Assembly: GCA_964652255.1 (NCBI GenBank)
Contig: CAZZBM010000001.1
Span: 372,001 to 436,000, forward strand
Source: CAZZBM01 sp964652255
GTDB lineage: Bacteria > Bdellovibrionota > Bacteriovoracia > Bacteriovoracales > CAZZBM01
Direction: 5' to 3'
Length of the DNA stretch: 64,000 bases
In this document: one piece after another, positions 1 to 9,711 of the stretch
Layout of the letters: every line of letters starts with the position of its first letter
Position numbering within the stretch: position 1 is the stretch's first letter
Program-made: the position numbers and the translations under genes
The notes under the pieces: generated by a model
Told to the model about the DNA's origin: nothing
What the model saw: the letters and a program-made list of their open reading frames with translations, nothing else
Databases searched by the model: none

Positions 1-3000
1 AGCTCTTGTAATTCCTAAAAGAATAGTCTTAGCTTGAATTGGTTTTTGCTTCTTAGCCAAGAGTTCTTTATTTAAAAGTCTTAATTCTTGCTTAGAAATT
101 TGCTCTCCTGCAATTAAAAGAGAATCTCCTGGATCAACGATTTCTGCTTTCTTAATCATTTGAGAAACAATCACTTCAATATGCTTGTCATTAATCTGCA
201 CACCTTGAAGACGATAAATTTCTTGAATCTCATCAACAATATAACGAGCTAAAGCCTTTTCTCCTAAAACTTGTAAAATATCATGAGGGTTTGTTGCTCC
301 GTCCATAATCTGATCCCCTGGACGTACATAATCGCCTTCATTAACAATAACGTAACGACCCTTTGGAATAGTGTATTGAACAGCCTCACCTTCTTCAGGA
401 CGAATAATAATTTTTCTCACACCCCTAAGCTCTGGTCCATATTCAACAGTTCCAGCAATCTCAGCAATTTGAGCTGATAAAGCTGGTTTTCTTGCTTCAA
501 ACAACTCAGCAACCCTAGGTAGCCCCCCTGTAATATCTTTTGTTTTCGTAGATTCTCTTTGAACTTTCGCAATAATAGAACCACCTTCAATTTGATCACC
601 CGGACTTACCGTAATTAATGAACCTACAGGCAATCTATACAGAGCCTCCCTTTTTGTTCCTGGAATTTTTACTATTTTTCCCTGCTCATCTACAATCTTA
701 ATCATAGGCTTTTTTGAAAGATCTTCTTTCATTTTAGCTTCTATGACCATTCTATGAGTTAGTCCTGTTACAGCATCCACTTGCTCAATAATTGTTTTAC
801 CTACTTCAATATCTTCAAACTCAATTTTTCCTGAAACATCTGTAAGAACAGGCATAGCAAAAGGATCCCATTCTAAAATTTTTTCCCCAACCGTGACCCT
901 CTCTTCTTCTTTAAAAAAGATTTTTGATCCATAAACAGCAGGAATTTTTTCTTTAATGATACCCTCAGGTGATTTAATATGGATCTCACCCGTTTTATTC
1001 ATCACAACCTTTGTACCATCTTTTTGTTCATAAACTTTTAAATCAACATAATGAACTTGACCAGCTGTTCTTGCTTCTATTTTGTTAACCTGAGCTCCTG
1101 CTGTTGCAGTCCCTCCTACGTGAAAAGTTCTCATGGTTAACTGAGTTCCAGGCTCACCAATAGACTGTGCTGCAATGATTCCAACAGCTTCACCTTTCAT
1201 AACAAGATCCCCTCTTGAAAGATCTCGTCCAAAACAATGAGAACAAAAACCAAAATTTGCTTGGCAAGTTAAAACAGACCTAACTTCAACCTGGTCTATG
1301 TTTTTTTCTTTAATAAGAACTATATCTTTTTCTGTAAATAAATGATTTTTTTCAAAAATGATTTCATTTTTTTGTTTAATTTCTTTTAAAGCTACCCTTC
1401 CCAACACTCTGTGAGCTACATGTTCAACAATTTCACCACTTTCAATTCTAGAGTTTAAAACAATACCCTCTTCTGTTAAACAATCATCTATAGTAATTAG
1501 AGCATCTTGAGCAACATCAACTAATCTCCTTGTTAAGTATCCTGAGTTGGCAGTCTTTAAAGCCGTATCAGCCAAACCTTTTCTAGCACCATGAGTTGAA
1601 GAAAAATATTCTAAAACAGAAAGACCTTCTCTAAAATTAGAAGTAATAGGAGTTTCAATAATTTCACCCGAAGGTTTTGCCATCAATCCCCTCATCCCAG
1701 CTAATTGTCTTAACTGTGCATTAGAACCTCTTGCTCCAGAATCAGCCATCATAAAAATAGGATTAAAAGAAGAGTCAACAATTTCTTCCTTTCCAGAAGT
1801 AAATTTTTGCTTAGATAAACCCTCTATCATCACCTTAGAAAGTCGTTCATTGGTTTGTGCCCAAACATCAATAATTTTATTATAACGCTCACCCGTGGTA
1901 ATAGAACCTTCATTATATTCTTCTTGAATAGAAGTAATTTCTTTTTTTGCTTGATCAATAATTTTTCTTTTCTCTTGAGGAACGATCATATCTTTAACAT
2001 TAATAGAAATTCCTGCTTTCATAGCGTAATAAAAACCTAAGTTCTTAATAGCATCAGCTAATAAAACTGTTTCTTTTTCTGAACCTAAACGATAAGCTTT
2101 GTCTAAAAGCCTTTCTAATTCTTTTTTATTTAAAACTTTATTAATATCACTATAATTTAAATAATCAGGCAAAGATTGATAAACAAAAGTTCTTCCAACG
2201 CTTGTTGTTTCCATTTGATTCTTTACTCGAACTTTTATAATAGCTTGAAGATCAAGTTTATCTGAATAATAAGCAAATTGAGCTTCCTCAATAGAAGAAA
2301 AAACAAGTCCATGACCCTTAGCAAAAGGTCTGAGTCTTGTCATATAGTACATTCCTAAAACAATATCTTGAGAAGGAACAATAATAGGCAATCCATCCTT
2401 TGGAGATAAAATATTATTAGTCGACATAATCAAAATTCTTGCTTCTACCTGAGATTCAATAGAAAGAGGAACATGCACAGCCATTTGATCTCCATCAAAA
2501 TCAGCATTAAAAGCAGAACAAACAAGAGGATGGAGTCTAATAGCTTTACCTTCAATTAAAATAGGTTCAAAAGCTTGAATCCCTAAACGGTGAAGTGTAG
2601 GTGCTCTGTTTAATAACACCGGATGCTCTGTGACGACTTCTTCTAAAACATCCCAAACTTCTTGGACTTGATCTTCAACCATCTTTTTTGCCATTCTAAT
2701 AGTTGTACAGTGTCCTTTATCAATAAGACGATTATAAACAAAAGGCTTGAATAATTCTAAAGCCATAGTCTTTGGTAAACCACACTGATGTAGTTTTAAA
2801 TCAGGACCCACCACAACCACAGAACGACCTGAGTAATCCACTCTTTTTCCCAAAAGGTTTTGTCTAAAACGACCATACTTACCCTTTAGTAAATCTGCCA
2901 AAGATTTTAATGGTCTTTTATTGGTACCAGTAAAAACTTTTCCTCTTCGTCCATTGTCAAATAAAGCATCGACCGCTTCTTGCAACATTCTTTTTTCATT

Positions 3001-3888
3001 TCTTAGAATAATTTCAGGAGCGTTAAGCTCAATTAATCTTTTTAATCTATTATTTCTGTTGATAACTCTTCTATAAAGATCATTCAAATCTGAAGTTGCA
3101 AAACGACCTGCTTCAAGCGGAACAAGCGGTCTTAATTCTGGAGGCAACACAGGAATAATTTCTAACATAAACCATTCAGGTCTATTTTGAGATTTTAATA
3201 AAGACTCTACAACCTTTAATCTTTTTAAGATCTTTGTTTTAGCCACTTCAGTTGTAACTTTTTCTAAATCTCTTCTTAGTTCTTTGTTTAAAGTATTAAG
3301 ATCAAGCTGGGCAAGAAGATCTCGAATTACCTGACCACCAATACCCGCCTTAAAAGAAACTCCTTGCTGTTTTAGTTCTAATAATCTCTGTTCTGAAATG
3401 ACTGAGCCAACTTTTAATAATTGAGCTTTTTTACCTTCTTCAATTTCAGTAATAATATAAGCTTCATTATATAAAACTCTTTCTAAATCTTTTAATGTTA
3501 AATCCAGCAAAGCTCCAATTCTTGAAGGAAGAGATCTTAAAAACCAAATGTGAGCTACTGGAGTTGCTAACTCAATATGACCCATTCTTTCACGACGAAC
3601 TCTTGAAACAGTGACCTCTACACCACATTTTTCACAAATCACACCTCTGTGTTTCATTCTTTTATATTTTCCACAAAGACATTCGTAATCTTTTTCTGGA
3701 CCAAAAATTTTAGCACAAAAAAGACCATCTCTTTCTGGTCGATAAGTTCTGTAATTAATAGTCTCAGGCTTTTTTACTTCACCATAAGATTTTTCACGAA
3801 TACTTTTTGGTGAAGCCATCTTAATAGAAATTCTTTTTATATTAGATGGATCCTTTGGCTTATCAAAAAAATTTAACAAATCCTTCAT
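1..3888 (-). CDS. rpoC: RNA polymerase subunit beta' (3' end cut by window edge)
   Basis: Catalytic beta' subunit of DNA-dependent RNA polymerase. Reading the minus strand from the ATG at 3888 gives 1296 codons with no stop before the window edge, so roughly the last 100 or so residues are missing if it matches the E. coli length. The N-terminal zinc-binding cysteines are at residues 70, 72, 85 and 88, the same numbers as in E. coli. The Mg-binding active-site motif NADFDGDQM lies near residues 461-469. A second cysteine cluster (CQANFGFCSHC) is followed by the trigger-loop region QSIGEPGTQLTMRTFHVGG. The start is 9 bases after the rpoB stop, so it is co-transcribed with rpoB. No frameshift or odd substitution is visible. 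Confidence 0.98.
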   Translation of the reverse strand, partial: MKDLLNFFDKPKDPSNIKRISIKMASPKSIREKSYGEVKKPETINYRTYRPERDGLFCAKIFGPEKDYECLCGKYKRMKHRGVICEKCGVEVTVSRVRRERMGHIELATPVAHIWFLRSLPSRIGALLDLTLKDLERVLYNEAYIITEIEEGKKAQLLKVGSVISEQRLLELKQQGVSFKAGIGGQVIRDLLAQLDLNTLNKELRRDLEKVTTEVAKTKILKRLKVVESLLKSQNRPEWFMLEIIPVLPPELRPLVPLEAGRFATSDLNDLYRRVINRNNRLKRLIELNAPEIILRNEKRMLQEAVDALFDNGRRGKVFTGTNKRPLKSLADLLKGKYGRFRQNLLGKRVDYSGRSVVVVGPDLKLHQCGLPKTMALELFKPFVYNRLIDKGHCTTIRMAKKMVEDQVQEVWDVLEEVVTEHPVLLNRAPTLHRLGIQAFEPILIEGKAIRLHPLVCSAFNADFDGDQMAVHVPLSIESQVEARILIMSTNNILSPKDGLPIIVPSQDIVLGMYYMTRLRPFAKGHGLVFSSIEEAQFAYYSDKLDLQAIIKVRVKNQMETTSVGRTFVYQSLPDYLNYSDINKVLNKKELERLLDKAYRLGSEKETVLLADAIKNLGFYYAMKAGISINVKDMIVPQEKRKIIDQAKKEITSIQEEYNEGSITTGERYNKIIDVWAQTNERLSKVMIEGLSKQKFTSGKEEIVDSSFNPIFMMADSGARGSNAQLRQLAGMRGLMAKPSGEIIETPITSNFREGLSVLEYFSSTHGARKGLADTALKTANSGYLTRRLVDVAQDALITIDDCLTEEGIVLNSRIESGEIVEHVAHRVLGRVALKEIKQKNEIIFEKNHLFTEKDIVLIKEKNIDQVEVRSVLTCQANFGFCSHCFGRDLSRGDLVMKGEAVGIIAAQSIGEPGTQLTMRTFHVGGTATAGAQVNKIEARTAGQVHYVDLKVYEQKDGTKVVMNKTGEIHIKSPEGIIKEKIPAVYGSKIFFKEEERVTVGEKILEWDPFAMPVLTDVSGKIEFEDIEVGKTIIEQVDAVTGLTHRMVIEAKMKEDLSKKPMIKIVDEQGKIVKIPGTKREALYRLPVGSLITVSPGDQIEGGSIIAKVQRESTKTKDITGGLPRVAELFEARKPALSAQIAEIAGTVEYGPELRGVRKIIIRPEEGEAVQYTIPKGRYVIVNEGDYVRPGDQIMDGATNPHDILQVLGEKALARYIVDEIQEIYRLQGVQINDKHIEVIVSQMIKKAEIVDPGDSLLIAGEQISKQELRLLNKELLAKKQKPIQAKTILLGITRA

Positions 3889-3897
3889 AATTTTCCT

Positions 3898-6800
3898 TTA
3901 TTGTAGAGCTTGCTCATCTTCTTCTAAGTTAAAATCAATGGCTAACGCTTGGAGCTCTTTCACTAAAACATTAAATGATTCTGGAATTCCAGGCTCTAAA
4001 ACATTTTCACCTTTTACAATAGATTCATACATTCTATTACGTCCAACTGTATCATCTGATTTCACTGTTAAAAATTCTTGTAAGGTATAAGAAGCACCAT
4101 AAGCTTCCAACGCCCAAACTTCCATCTCTCCTAGTCTTTGTCCTCCAAACTGAGCTTTTCCTCCAAGAGGTTGCTGAGTAATAAGAGAATAAGGTCCAAT
4201 AGAACGAGCATGAATTTTTTCATCCACCAAGTGATGCAACTTTAACATATACATAGAACCAACAGTAACATCTTCTGAAAAGATTTCTCCCGTACGTCCA
4301 TCAAAGAGAAGGCTTTTACCATTAGCAGGTAGCTCCGCTAATTCAAACATTCTTTCAATATCTTTTTCTTTAGCTCCACTAAAAGGAGTTGCTGAAAAAC
4401 GAATACCTGTTTTTAGTTTATCTGCTAATCGCATAACTTCTTCATTGGAAGCTTTCTTTAAAAATTCATCCACATCATGATCTTCATAAATAGCTGAAAT
4501 AAAATTTTTAATTTCATGAATTTTTTTCTCTTCTAAGAGCATAGCCTGTAGCTTATCTCCAAGACCCTTAGCAGCCCAACCTAAATGAAGTTCAAATAGT
4601 TGGCCTATATTCATCCTTGAAGGAACACCAAGAGGATTTAAAACAAAATCAACAGGAGTCCCGTCAGCCAAATAAGGCATATCTTCTACAGGAACCACTT
4701 TTGAAATCACACCCTTGTTTCCATGACGTCCTGCCATTTTATCTCCAGGCTGTAATTTTCTTTTCACAGCCACATAAACAACAACTTTCTTTAAAACACC
4801 CAAAGGCAATTCATGTCCTTGATGAAGTTTTTTAATGGCTTGATCAGTTTTTTGTGCAATTTCTTGCATTTTATTTTTAATTTCAGCATAATAAGCAACA
4901 AATTTTTCTTCATCTTTTTCTTTCAAAGGAAGATATCCTAAAAGATCAAAAGGAACACCTTGAAGATTTTCTTCAGTGACAAGAGTTCCCTTTTTTAAAA
5001 GAATCTCTTCACCACTTTCTGAGAGTAAATCATCAACAAGCTTCACTCCTTCTAAAAGCTTTGCAATTTTAATCACTGCCACTTCTCGAAGACTTTGTTG
5101 TTGAATTTTTTTATCTCTTTTTAAACTTTTTGTTTTTTGAGCAATAATTTCACGACTTCTCACATCAAGACTTAATCCTTGTCTTGTAAAAACATGCACA
5201 TCAACAACTGTTCCACTTAAAGTGCTTCTCAAAGAAGTATCTTTAACATCACCAGCTTTATCCCCAAAAATAGCTTTTAATAATTTTTGTTCAGGTGAAA
5301 GTTGCACTTCAGCCTTGGGAGTCACTCTACCAACAAGAAGATCTCCAGACTTTACTGTGGCTCCTACTCGAATAATTCCAGCTTCATCCAAATCTTTTAA
5401 AAAGTTTTTATCATTAATAGGTAAATCTCTAGTAATTTCTTCTTTACCTAATTTTGTATCCCTAGCCTCTATTTCTAAACGTTCAATATGAATAGAAGTA
5501 AAGCTATCTTCAGAAAGTATTCTTTCACTAATCAAAATAGAATCTTCATAGTTATAACCATTCCATGGCATAAAAGCCACAAGAACATTTTGTCCTAAAG
5601 CTAGATCTCCAAATTGAGTGGAAGCTCCATCAGCGATCACTTCACCCTTCCTAACAAGATCACCTTCTTTTACGAGAGCTTTTTGATTCAAACAAGTGTT
5701 TTGATTTGTTCTTGTATATTTTACTAATTTATAAATATCAACAAGACCTGAGTTTTCTTGTTGAACAACAATTTTTGTAGAATCAACAAAGATAACCTTT
5801 CCAGCATTCTTAGCTGCAATCACTGCTCCTGCATCTTTAGCAACAATAGATTCGATGCCTGTTCCAACATAAGGAGCTGTTGCTTTCATAAGTGGAACCG
5901 CTTGTCTCATCATATTAGAACCCATAAGAGCTCTGTTAGCATCATCATGTTCTAAAAAAGGAATTAATGAAGTTGAAATAGAAATCATTTGTAGCGGTGA
6001 AACGTCCACAAGATCTACCTCATTAACACCTACCAAAGCCAACTCCCCCTCTTTTCTAGCAGGAATAAAATCTCCTTCTATTCTTTTGTTTTCAGAAAAA
6101 GATGGATTCATTTGTGCAATAATTTTATTTTCTTCTTCAAAGGCAGAACAATACTTCACCTCATCTTGAATAATTCCATTCTTTACCTCTTGATAAGGAC
6201 TTTCAATAAAACCATATTCTGAAACCTTTGCATAAGTAGCTAAAGAAGTAATAAGACCAATATTGGGTCCCTCTGGAGTTTCAACAGGACACATTCTTCC
6301 GTAATGAGTAGCATGAACATCTCTTACCTCAAAACCAGCTCTCTCTCTTGTAAGCCCCCCTGGACCAAGAGCAGATAATCTTCTTTTATGAGTAATCTCA
6401 GCTAAAGGATTGGTTTGATCCATAAATTGAGACAATTGTGATGTTCCAAAAAATTCTTTTACAATAGCTACAACAGGTTTTTGATTAATTAAATCATGTG
6501 GCATCATGGTTTCAATTTCTTGTGATGTCATTCTTTCTTTAATCATTCTTTCCATTCTTACAAGAGCAATTCTAAATTGATTTTCTAACAATTCTCCAAC
6601 AGCTCTTACTCTTCGATTTCCCAAATGATCAATATCATCTACAAAACCCTTTCCATTACTGAGATCTACTAAGTATTTAACTGTCATTAAAATATCATCT
6701 TTAGTTAAAACTGTTTGATCAACAGGAGTTTTCAAGCCAAACTTATAATTAATTTTCATTCTTCCCACTCGAGAAAGATCATATCTAGTCTGATCAAAAA

Positions 6801-7968
6801 AAGATAAGTTAATTAACTGCTCAGCTGCTTCTACAGAAGGAGGCTCTCCTGGTCTCAGTCTTTCAAAAATTTTAATCAAAGCTTCTTCATGAGAGACTGT
6901 TTTATCTAAAAGAAGAGTATGATGAATCTGAGTATTATAAAAAAGATCATCAATATAAAGAACTTGAACCTTTAAACCTTTTTTTATTTCTGCTAAAACT
7001 TCTTCTGTTAAAAGCTGGTTAGCTTCTAATAAAACTTTATTTTCTTTTTTTATATTTTTATAAACAATTTTTTCTTTTAATGATTTTTCATCAATCTGAA
7101 AAAAAGTTTTCTTTTCTTTTTCTAATTCTTGAATGAGAGATCTTGTAATTTTTTTACCCTTTTTTACAATAATATCTCCATCTTGGGATACAAGATCTTC
7201 AAATAAACGAACACCCTCTAAAAGATTTAGGTCAAAAGATCTTAAAAAAGATCCATTTTTATAAGTAATTTCTTCTGCATGATAAAAATGTTTTAAAATA
7301 TCTTCAACAGAAAAACCTAAAGCTTTTAAAAGAATAGTCACATGAAATTTTCTCTTACGATCAATTCTTGCAAATAAAATATTTTTTTGATCAAATTCAA
7401 AATCTAACCAAGAACCTCTATGGGGAATAATCCTAGCAGAGTATAGTAATTTTCCACTAGAATGAGTTTTACCTTGATCATGTTCAAAAATAATTCCAGG
7501 AGATCTATGTAACTGCGAAACAACAACTCTTTCTGTTCCATTGAAAACAAAAGAACCACTATCTAACATTAATGGAATAGTTCCTAAGTAGACCTCTTGT
7601 TCTTTAACAGAAGAGATGACTCTTTGATCTTCTTGGTCTATATCAAAAAAAATTAACCTTAAAAGAACCTTAATAGAAGACTCATAAGATAAGCCCTGAT
7701 CTCGACATTCTTCAACAGAATATTTTGGCTTCTCAATAGAGTAGCTAACAAATTCTAAGCTAACGGTTTTATTAAAATCATTAATTGGAAAAATAGATTG
7801 GAAAACAGCCTGTAATCCAATATTCTTTCTCTTCTGAGGGGCAACATCTTGTTGCAAAAAATCTTTATAAGATTGAACTTGTAAGTTAATTAAACTTGGT
7901 GGTGGTGCTACAGGTTTTAACTTATTAAAAACTTTTCGGTGCCATTCATTTTTTTTAATAACACTCAT
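3898..7968 (-). CDS. rpoB: RNA polymerase subunit beta
   Basis: Second large RNA polymerase subunit, 1356 residues, close to the 1342 of E. coli. The rifampicin-binding region is recognisable around residues 505-540 (QLSQFMDQTNPLAEITHKRR then LSALGPGG), with the usual Gln, Asp, His and Ser residues that are wild-type in sensitive enzymes. Near the C-terminus GDKMAGRHGNKG marks the conserved active-centre region. The ATG at 7968 is preceded on the minus strand by AAGGAGA at good spacing. It follows rplL by 70 bases containing a hairpin with a U tract, and is followed by rpoC, the classic ribosomal-protein/RNA-polymerase operon order. Confidence 0.98.
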   Translation of the reverse strand: MSVIKKNEWHRKVFNKLKPVAPPPSLINLQVQSYKDFLQQDVAPQKRKNIGLQAVFQSIFPINDFNKTVSLEFVSYSIEKPKYSVEECRDQGLSYESSIKVLLRLIFFDIDQEDQRVISSVKEQEVYLGTIPLMLDSGSFVFNGTERVVVSQLHRSPGIIFEHDQGKTHSSGKLLYSARIIPHRGSWLDFEFDQKNILFARIDRKRKFHVTILLKALGFSVEDILKHFYHAEEITYKNGSFLRSFDLNLLEGVRLFEDLVSQDGDIIVKKGKKITRSLIQELEKEKKTFFQIDEKSLKEKIVYKNIKKENKVLLEANQLLTEEVLAEIKKGLKVQVLYIDDLFYNTQIHHTLLLDKTVSHEEALIKIFERLRPGEPPSVEAAEQLINLSFFDQTRYDLSRVGRMKINYKFGLKTPVDQTVLTKDDILMTVKYLVDLSNGKGFVDDIDHLGNRRVRAVGELLENQFRIALVRMERMIKERMTSQEIETMMPHDLINQKPVVAIVKEFFGTSQLSQFMDQTNPLAEITHKRRLSALGPGGLTRERAGFEVRDVHATHYGRMCPVETPEGPNIGLITSLATYAKVSEYGFIESPYQEVKNGIIQDEVKYCSAFEEENKIIAQMNPSFSENKRIEGDFIPARKEGELALVGVNEVDLVDVSPLQMISISTSLIPFLEHDDANRALMGSNMMRQAVPLMKATAPYVGTGIESIVAKDAGAVIAAKNAGKVIFVDSTKIVVQQENSGLVDIYKLVKYTRTNQNTCLNQKALVKEGDLVRKGEVIADGASTQFGDLALGQNVLVAFMPWNGYNYEDSILISERILSEDSFTSIHIERLEIEARDTKLGKEEITRDLPINDKNFLKDLDEAGIIRVGATVKSGDLLVGRVTPKAEVQLSPEQKLLKAIFGDKAGDVKDTSLRSTLSGTVVDVHVFTRQGLSLDVRSREIIAQKTKSLKRDKKIQQQSLREVAVIKIAKLLEGVKLVDDLLSESGEEILLKKGTLVTEENLQGVPFDLLGYLPLKEKDEEKFVAYYAEIKNKMQEIAQKTDQAIKKLHQGHELPLGVLKKVVVYVAVKRKLQPGDKMAGRHGNKGVISKVVPVEDMPYLADGTPVDFVLNPLGVPSRMNIGQLFELHLGWAAKGLGDKLQAMLLEEKKIHEIKNFISAIYEDHDVDEFLKKASNEEVMRLADKLKTGIRFSATPFSGAKEKDIERMFELAELPANGKSLLFDGRTGEIFSEDVTVGSMYMLKLHHLVDEKIHARSIGPYSLITQQPLGGKAQFGGQRLGEMEVWALEAYGASYTLQEFLTVKSDDTVGRNRMYESIVKGENVLEPGIPESFNVLVKELQALAIDFNLEEDEQALQ

Positions 7969-7983
7969 TAAATCTCCTTGTAT

Positions 7984-8024
7984 AAAAAAAAGGAGAAATA
8001 GATATTTAACTACTTCTCCTTTTT
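7984..8024 (-). terminator. Hairpin with U tract between rplL and rpoB (attenuator-like)
   Basis: On the minus strand, arm AAAAAGGAGAA (8024-8014) pairs with TTCTCCTTTTT (7997-7987) around a 16-base loop and runs into a U tract ending about 7984. It sits between the rplL stop and the rpoB ribosome-binding site. A partial terminator at this place is known in the E. coli operon, where it lowers rpoBC expression relative to the ribosomal proteins. Here the same role is inferred. The 3' arm (TCTCCTT) could instead pair with the rpoB Shine-Dalgarno AAGGAGA just downstream. Confidence 0.6.
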
Positions 8025-8038
8025 GATTTAAAAATTTT

Positions 8039-8407
8039 TTAATTTAAAGTAACTTTAGCACCAGCAGCTTCTAACACCTTTTTCATCTTCTCAGCATCTT
8101 CCTTAGAAACACCCTCTTTTAATGTTTTTGGAGCTCCCTCAACAAGATCTTTTGCATCTTTTAAACTTAATCCTGTAATTAAAGCTTTGACCTCTTTAAT
8201 CACTCCAACTTTATTTGCTCCACCATCTTGTAAAACAACAGTGAATTCTGTTTTTTCTTCTCCAGCGGTTGAAGCAGCACCAGGAGCTGCTGCAACAGCA
8301 ACAGGAGCTGCTGAAACACCAAATTTTTCTTCTAAAGCTTTTACAAGCTCTGCTATCTCTAAAGTGGTCATTTTGCTAATGGCTTCAATAAATTGTTCTT
8401 TGTTCAT
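8039..8407 (-). CDS. rplL: 50S ribosomal protein L7/L12
   Basis: Stalk protein of the large ribosomal subunit that recruits translational GTPases. It has 122 residues when started at the ATG at 8407 (MNKEQFIEAISKMTTLEIAE), preceded by AAGGAGAA. A longer reading to 8443 would run into the rplJ coding end and lacks similarity, so I reject it. The sequence shows the N-terminal dimerisation helices, an alanine-rich hinge around residues 35-52, and the C-terminal domain with TEFTVVL and VKEGVSKEDAEKMKK-like helices. It lies 4 bases after rplJ, whose product anchors it to the ribosome. Confidence 0.97.
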   Translation of the reverse strand: MNKEQFIEAISKMTTLEIAELVKALEEKFGVSAAPVAVAAAPGAASTAGEEKTEFTVVLQDGGANKVGVIKEVKALITGLSLKDAKDLVEGAPKTLKEGVSKEDAEKMKKVLEAAGAKVTLN

Positions 8408-8411
8408 AAAA

Positions 8412-8903
8412 TTATTCTCCTTGTTTTTTTTCTGCAACGGCATGTAAAACCCTAGCTAACGCTGAGATAGGGGCATTCATTGTAGCCAATAGTGTTGCAA
8501 TTAGTTCATTTTTAGAAGGTAATGTTGCTAAAACTTGAAGTTGTTTTGATTCAAGAACAGCTCCATCAACATAAGCTTTATCAAATTTGATAAAATCAAA
8601 ATCTTTTTTAAAATTAAATAAAATTTTTGCTACAGCACTAGAATCTTGCTGGGCAAAAGCTAAGGCATGAGCTCCCTCTAAAGAGGTCATCAAAGATTCA
8701 ACACTTGTTCCCTGACTAGCTCTAGCAAAAAGAGTATTTCTACAAACAGAAATACTAGCACCTACAGAACGCAGTTCTTTTCTTAATTTTAAAGTATTTT
8801 CAGCACTTAATCCTACGATATTAGTTAAAAAGATTCCTTGACTCTTTTCAATTTTACCCTTTAACTCTTGAACCATAAGTTCTTTCTTTTTCTTTGTTAT
8901 CAC
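8412..8903 (-). CDS. rplJ: 50S ribosomal protein L10
   Basis: L10 links L7/L12 dimers to 23S rRNA and is typically the autogenous repressor of its operon. 163 residues. The start is GTG at 8903 with a perfect AGGAGG six bases upstream. An ATG two bases earlier (8905) is out of frame and immediately meets TGA, so GTG is preferred. The N-terminal RNA-binding domain (IVGLSAENTLKLRKELR, CRNTLFARA) and the C-terminal helix that binds L7/L12 (APISALARVLHAVAEKK) are visible. rplL follows after 4 bases. The Shine-Dalgarno sits in a small hairpin (listed separately). Confidence 0.97.
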   Translation of the reverse strand: MITKKKKELMVQELKGKIEKSQGIFLTNIVGLSAENTLKLRKELRSVGASISVCRNTLFARASQGTSVESLMTSLEGAHALAFAQQDSSAVAKILFNFKKDFDFIKFDKAYVDGAVLESKQLQVLATLPSKNELIATLLATMNAPISALARVLHAVAEKKQGE

Positions 8904-8978
8904 ATCTAACCTCCTTTTTATTTTGGAGGGGGATTTAAACAGGATTTACTGTTACCGGTTTTCATCAACCCCTAAAAA
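8904..8978 (-). promoter_or_regulatory. rplJ leader with SD-sequestering hairpin (possible L10 autoregulatory site)
   Basis: The 75 bases between rplA and rplJ hold, on the minus strand, CCTCC (8929-8925) able to pair with GGAGG (8914-8910), which is the rplJ Shine-Dalgarno. The loop is ten A/U-rich bases. Upstream is a conserved-looking block containing ACCGGTAACAG. Many bacteria carry an L10 leader here through which the L10-L12 complex represses its own translation; the hairpin is seen, and the regulation is inferred from family knowledge. Confidence 0.5.
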
Positions 8979-9662
8979 TTACATAAACTCTAATGGATTT
9001 AATTTTACTCCTGGCCCCATGGTTGAACTTAAAGCAATACTCTTCAAGTAAACACCTTTAGAAGTTGCTGGCTTAGCTCTTAGAATAGCTTGGACAATAG
9101 TTTTAAAGTTGTCTTCTAATTTTTCAACACCAAAAGATTTTTTTCCAACTAAAAGATGTACGACTCCGTTCTTTTCACTTCGATAATCTACTTTTCCTGC
9201 TTTTTGTTCTTCAACAGCTTTAGTCACATCAGTAGTAACAGTTCCTAACTTTGGATTAGGCATTAGTCCTTTTGGACCTAAAACTCTTGATAATTTACTA
9301 AGTTTAGGCATCATATCCATAGTCGCAACAACTTTATCAAAATCTAGCCAACCGCCAGAAATTTTTGTAATTAAATCCTCACCACCAACAAAATCAGCAC
9401 CAGCTAATTCTGCCTTTTTAATATTTTCTCCACTTGTAATCACTACAATTCTAACTTTTTTTCCTGTTCCATGAGGTAACAGCAAAGAGCCTCTAATCAT
9501 TTGATCAGCATGTTTAGGATCTATTCCTAAGTGAAAAGCCACATCAACAGATTCATCAAACTTAGCCGTAGCACAATTTAATACAACTGATAAAGCTTCT
9601 TTTAAAGAATGCTCTTTTTGCTCAATTTTATGAGCCTGATATCTTTTTGATCTCTTTTTCAT
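8979..9662 (-). CDS. rplA: 50S ribosomal protein L1
   Basis: L1 stalk protein that binds 23S rRNA and helps release deacylated tRNA; it is also a translational repressor of the L11 operon in many bacteria. 227 residues, a normal length. It begins MKKRSKRYQ and contains FDESVDVAFHLGIDPKHADQ, the glycine-rich LSRVLGPKGLMPNPKLGTVT and a C-terminal KGVYLKSIALSSTMGPGVK. The ATG at 9662 is preceded by TTTGGAG. It lies 49 bases after rplK in the usual rplK-rplA order. Confidence 0.98.
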   Translation of the reverse strand: MKKRSKRYQAHKIEQKEHSLKEALSVVLNCATAKFDESVDVAFHLGIDPKHADQMIRGSLLLPHGTGKKVRIVVITSGENIKKAELAGADFVGGEDLITKISGGWLDFDKVVATMDMMPKLSKLSRVLGPKGLMPNPKLGTVTTDVTKAVEEQKAGKVDYRSEKNGVVHLLVGKKSFGVEKLEDNFKTIVQAILRAKPATSKGVYLKSIALSSTMGPGVKLNPLEFM

Positions 9663-9711
9663 AATTCTCCAAAGGTTTTAACGAGCTAAAAACTCTCCCT
9701 TATTGTTTTTT

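Noticed and set aside
283..599. Short frames within rpoC
   Set aside because: They are antisense or out of frame to a highly conserved gene.
8187..8447. Plus-strand frame antisense to rplL
   Set aside because: It mirrors the Ala/Glu-rich L7/L12 sequence and has no independent signal.
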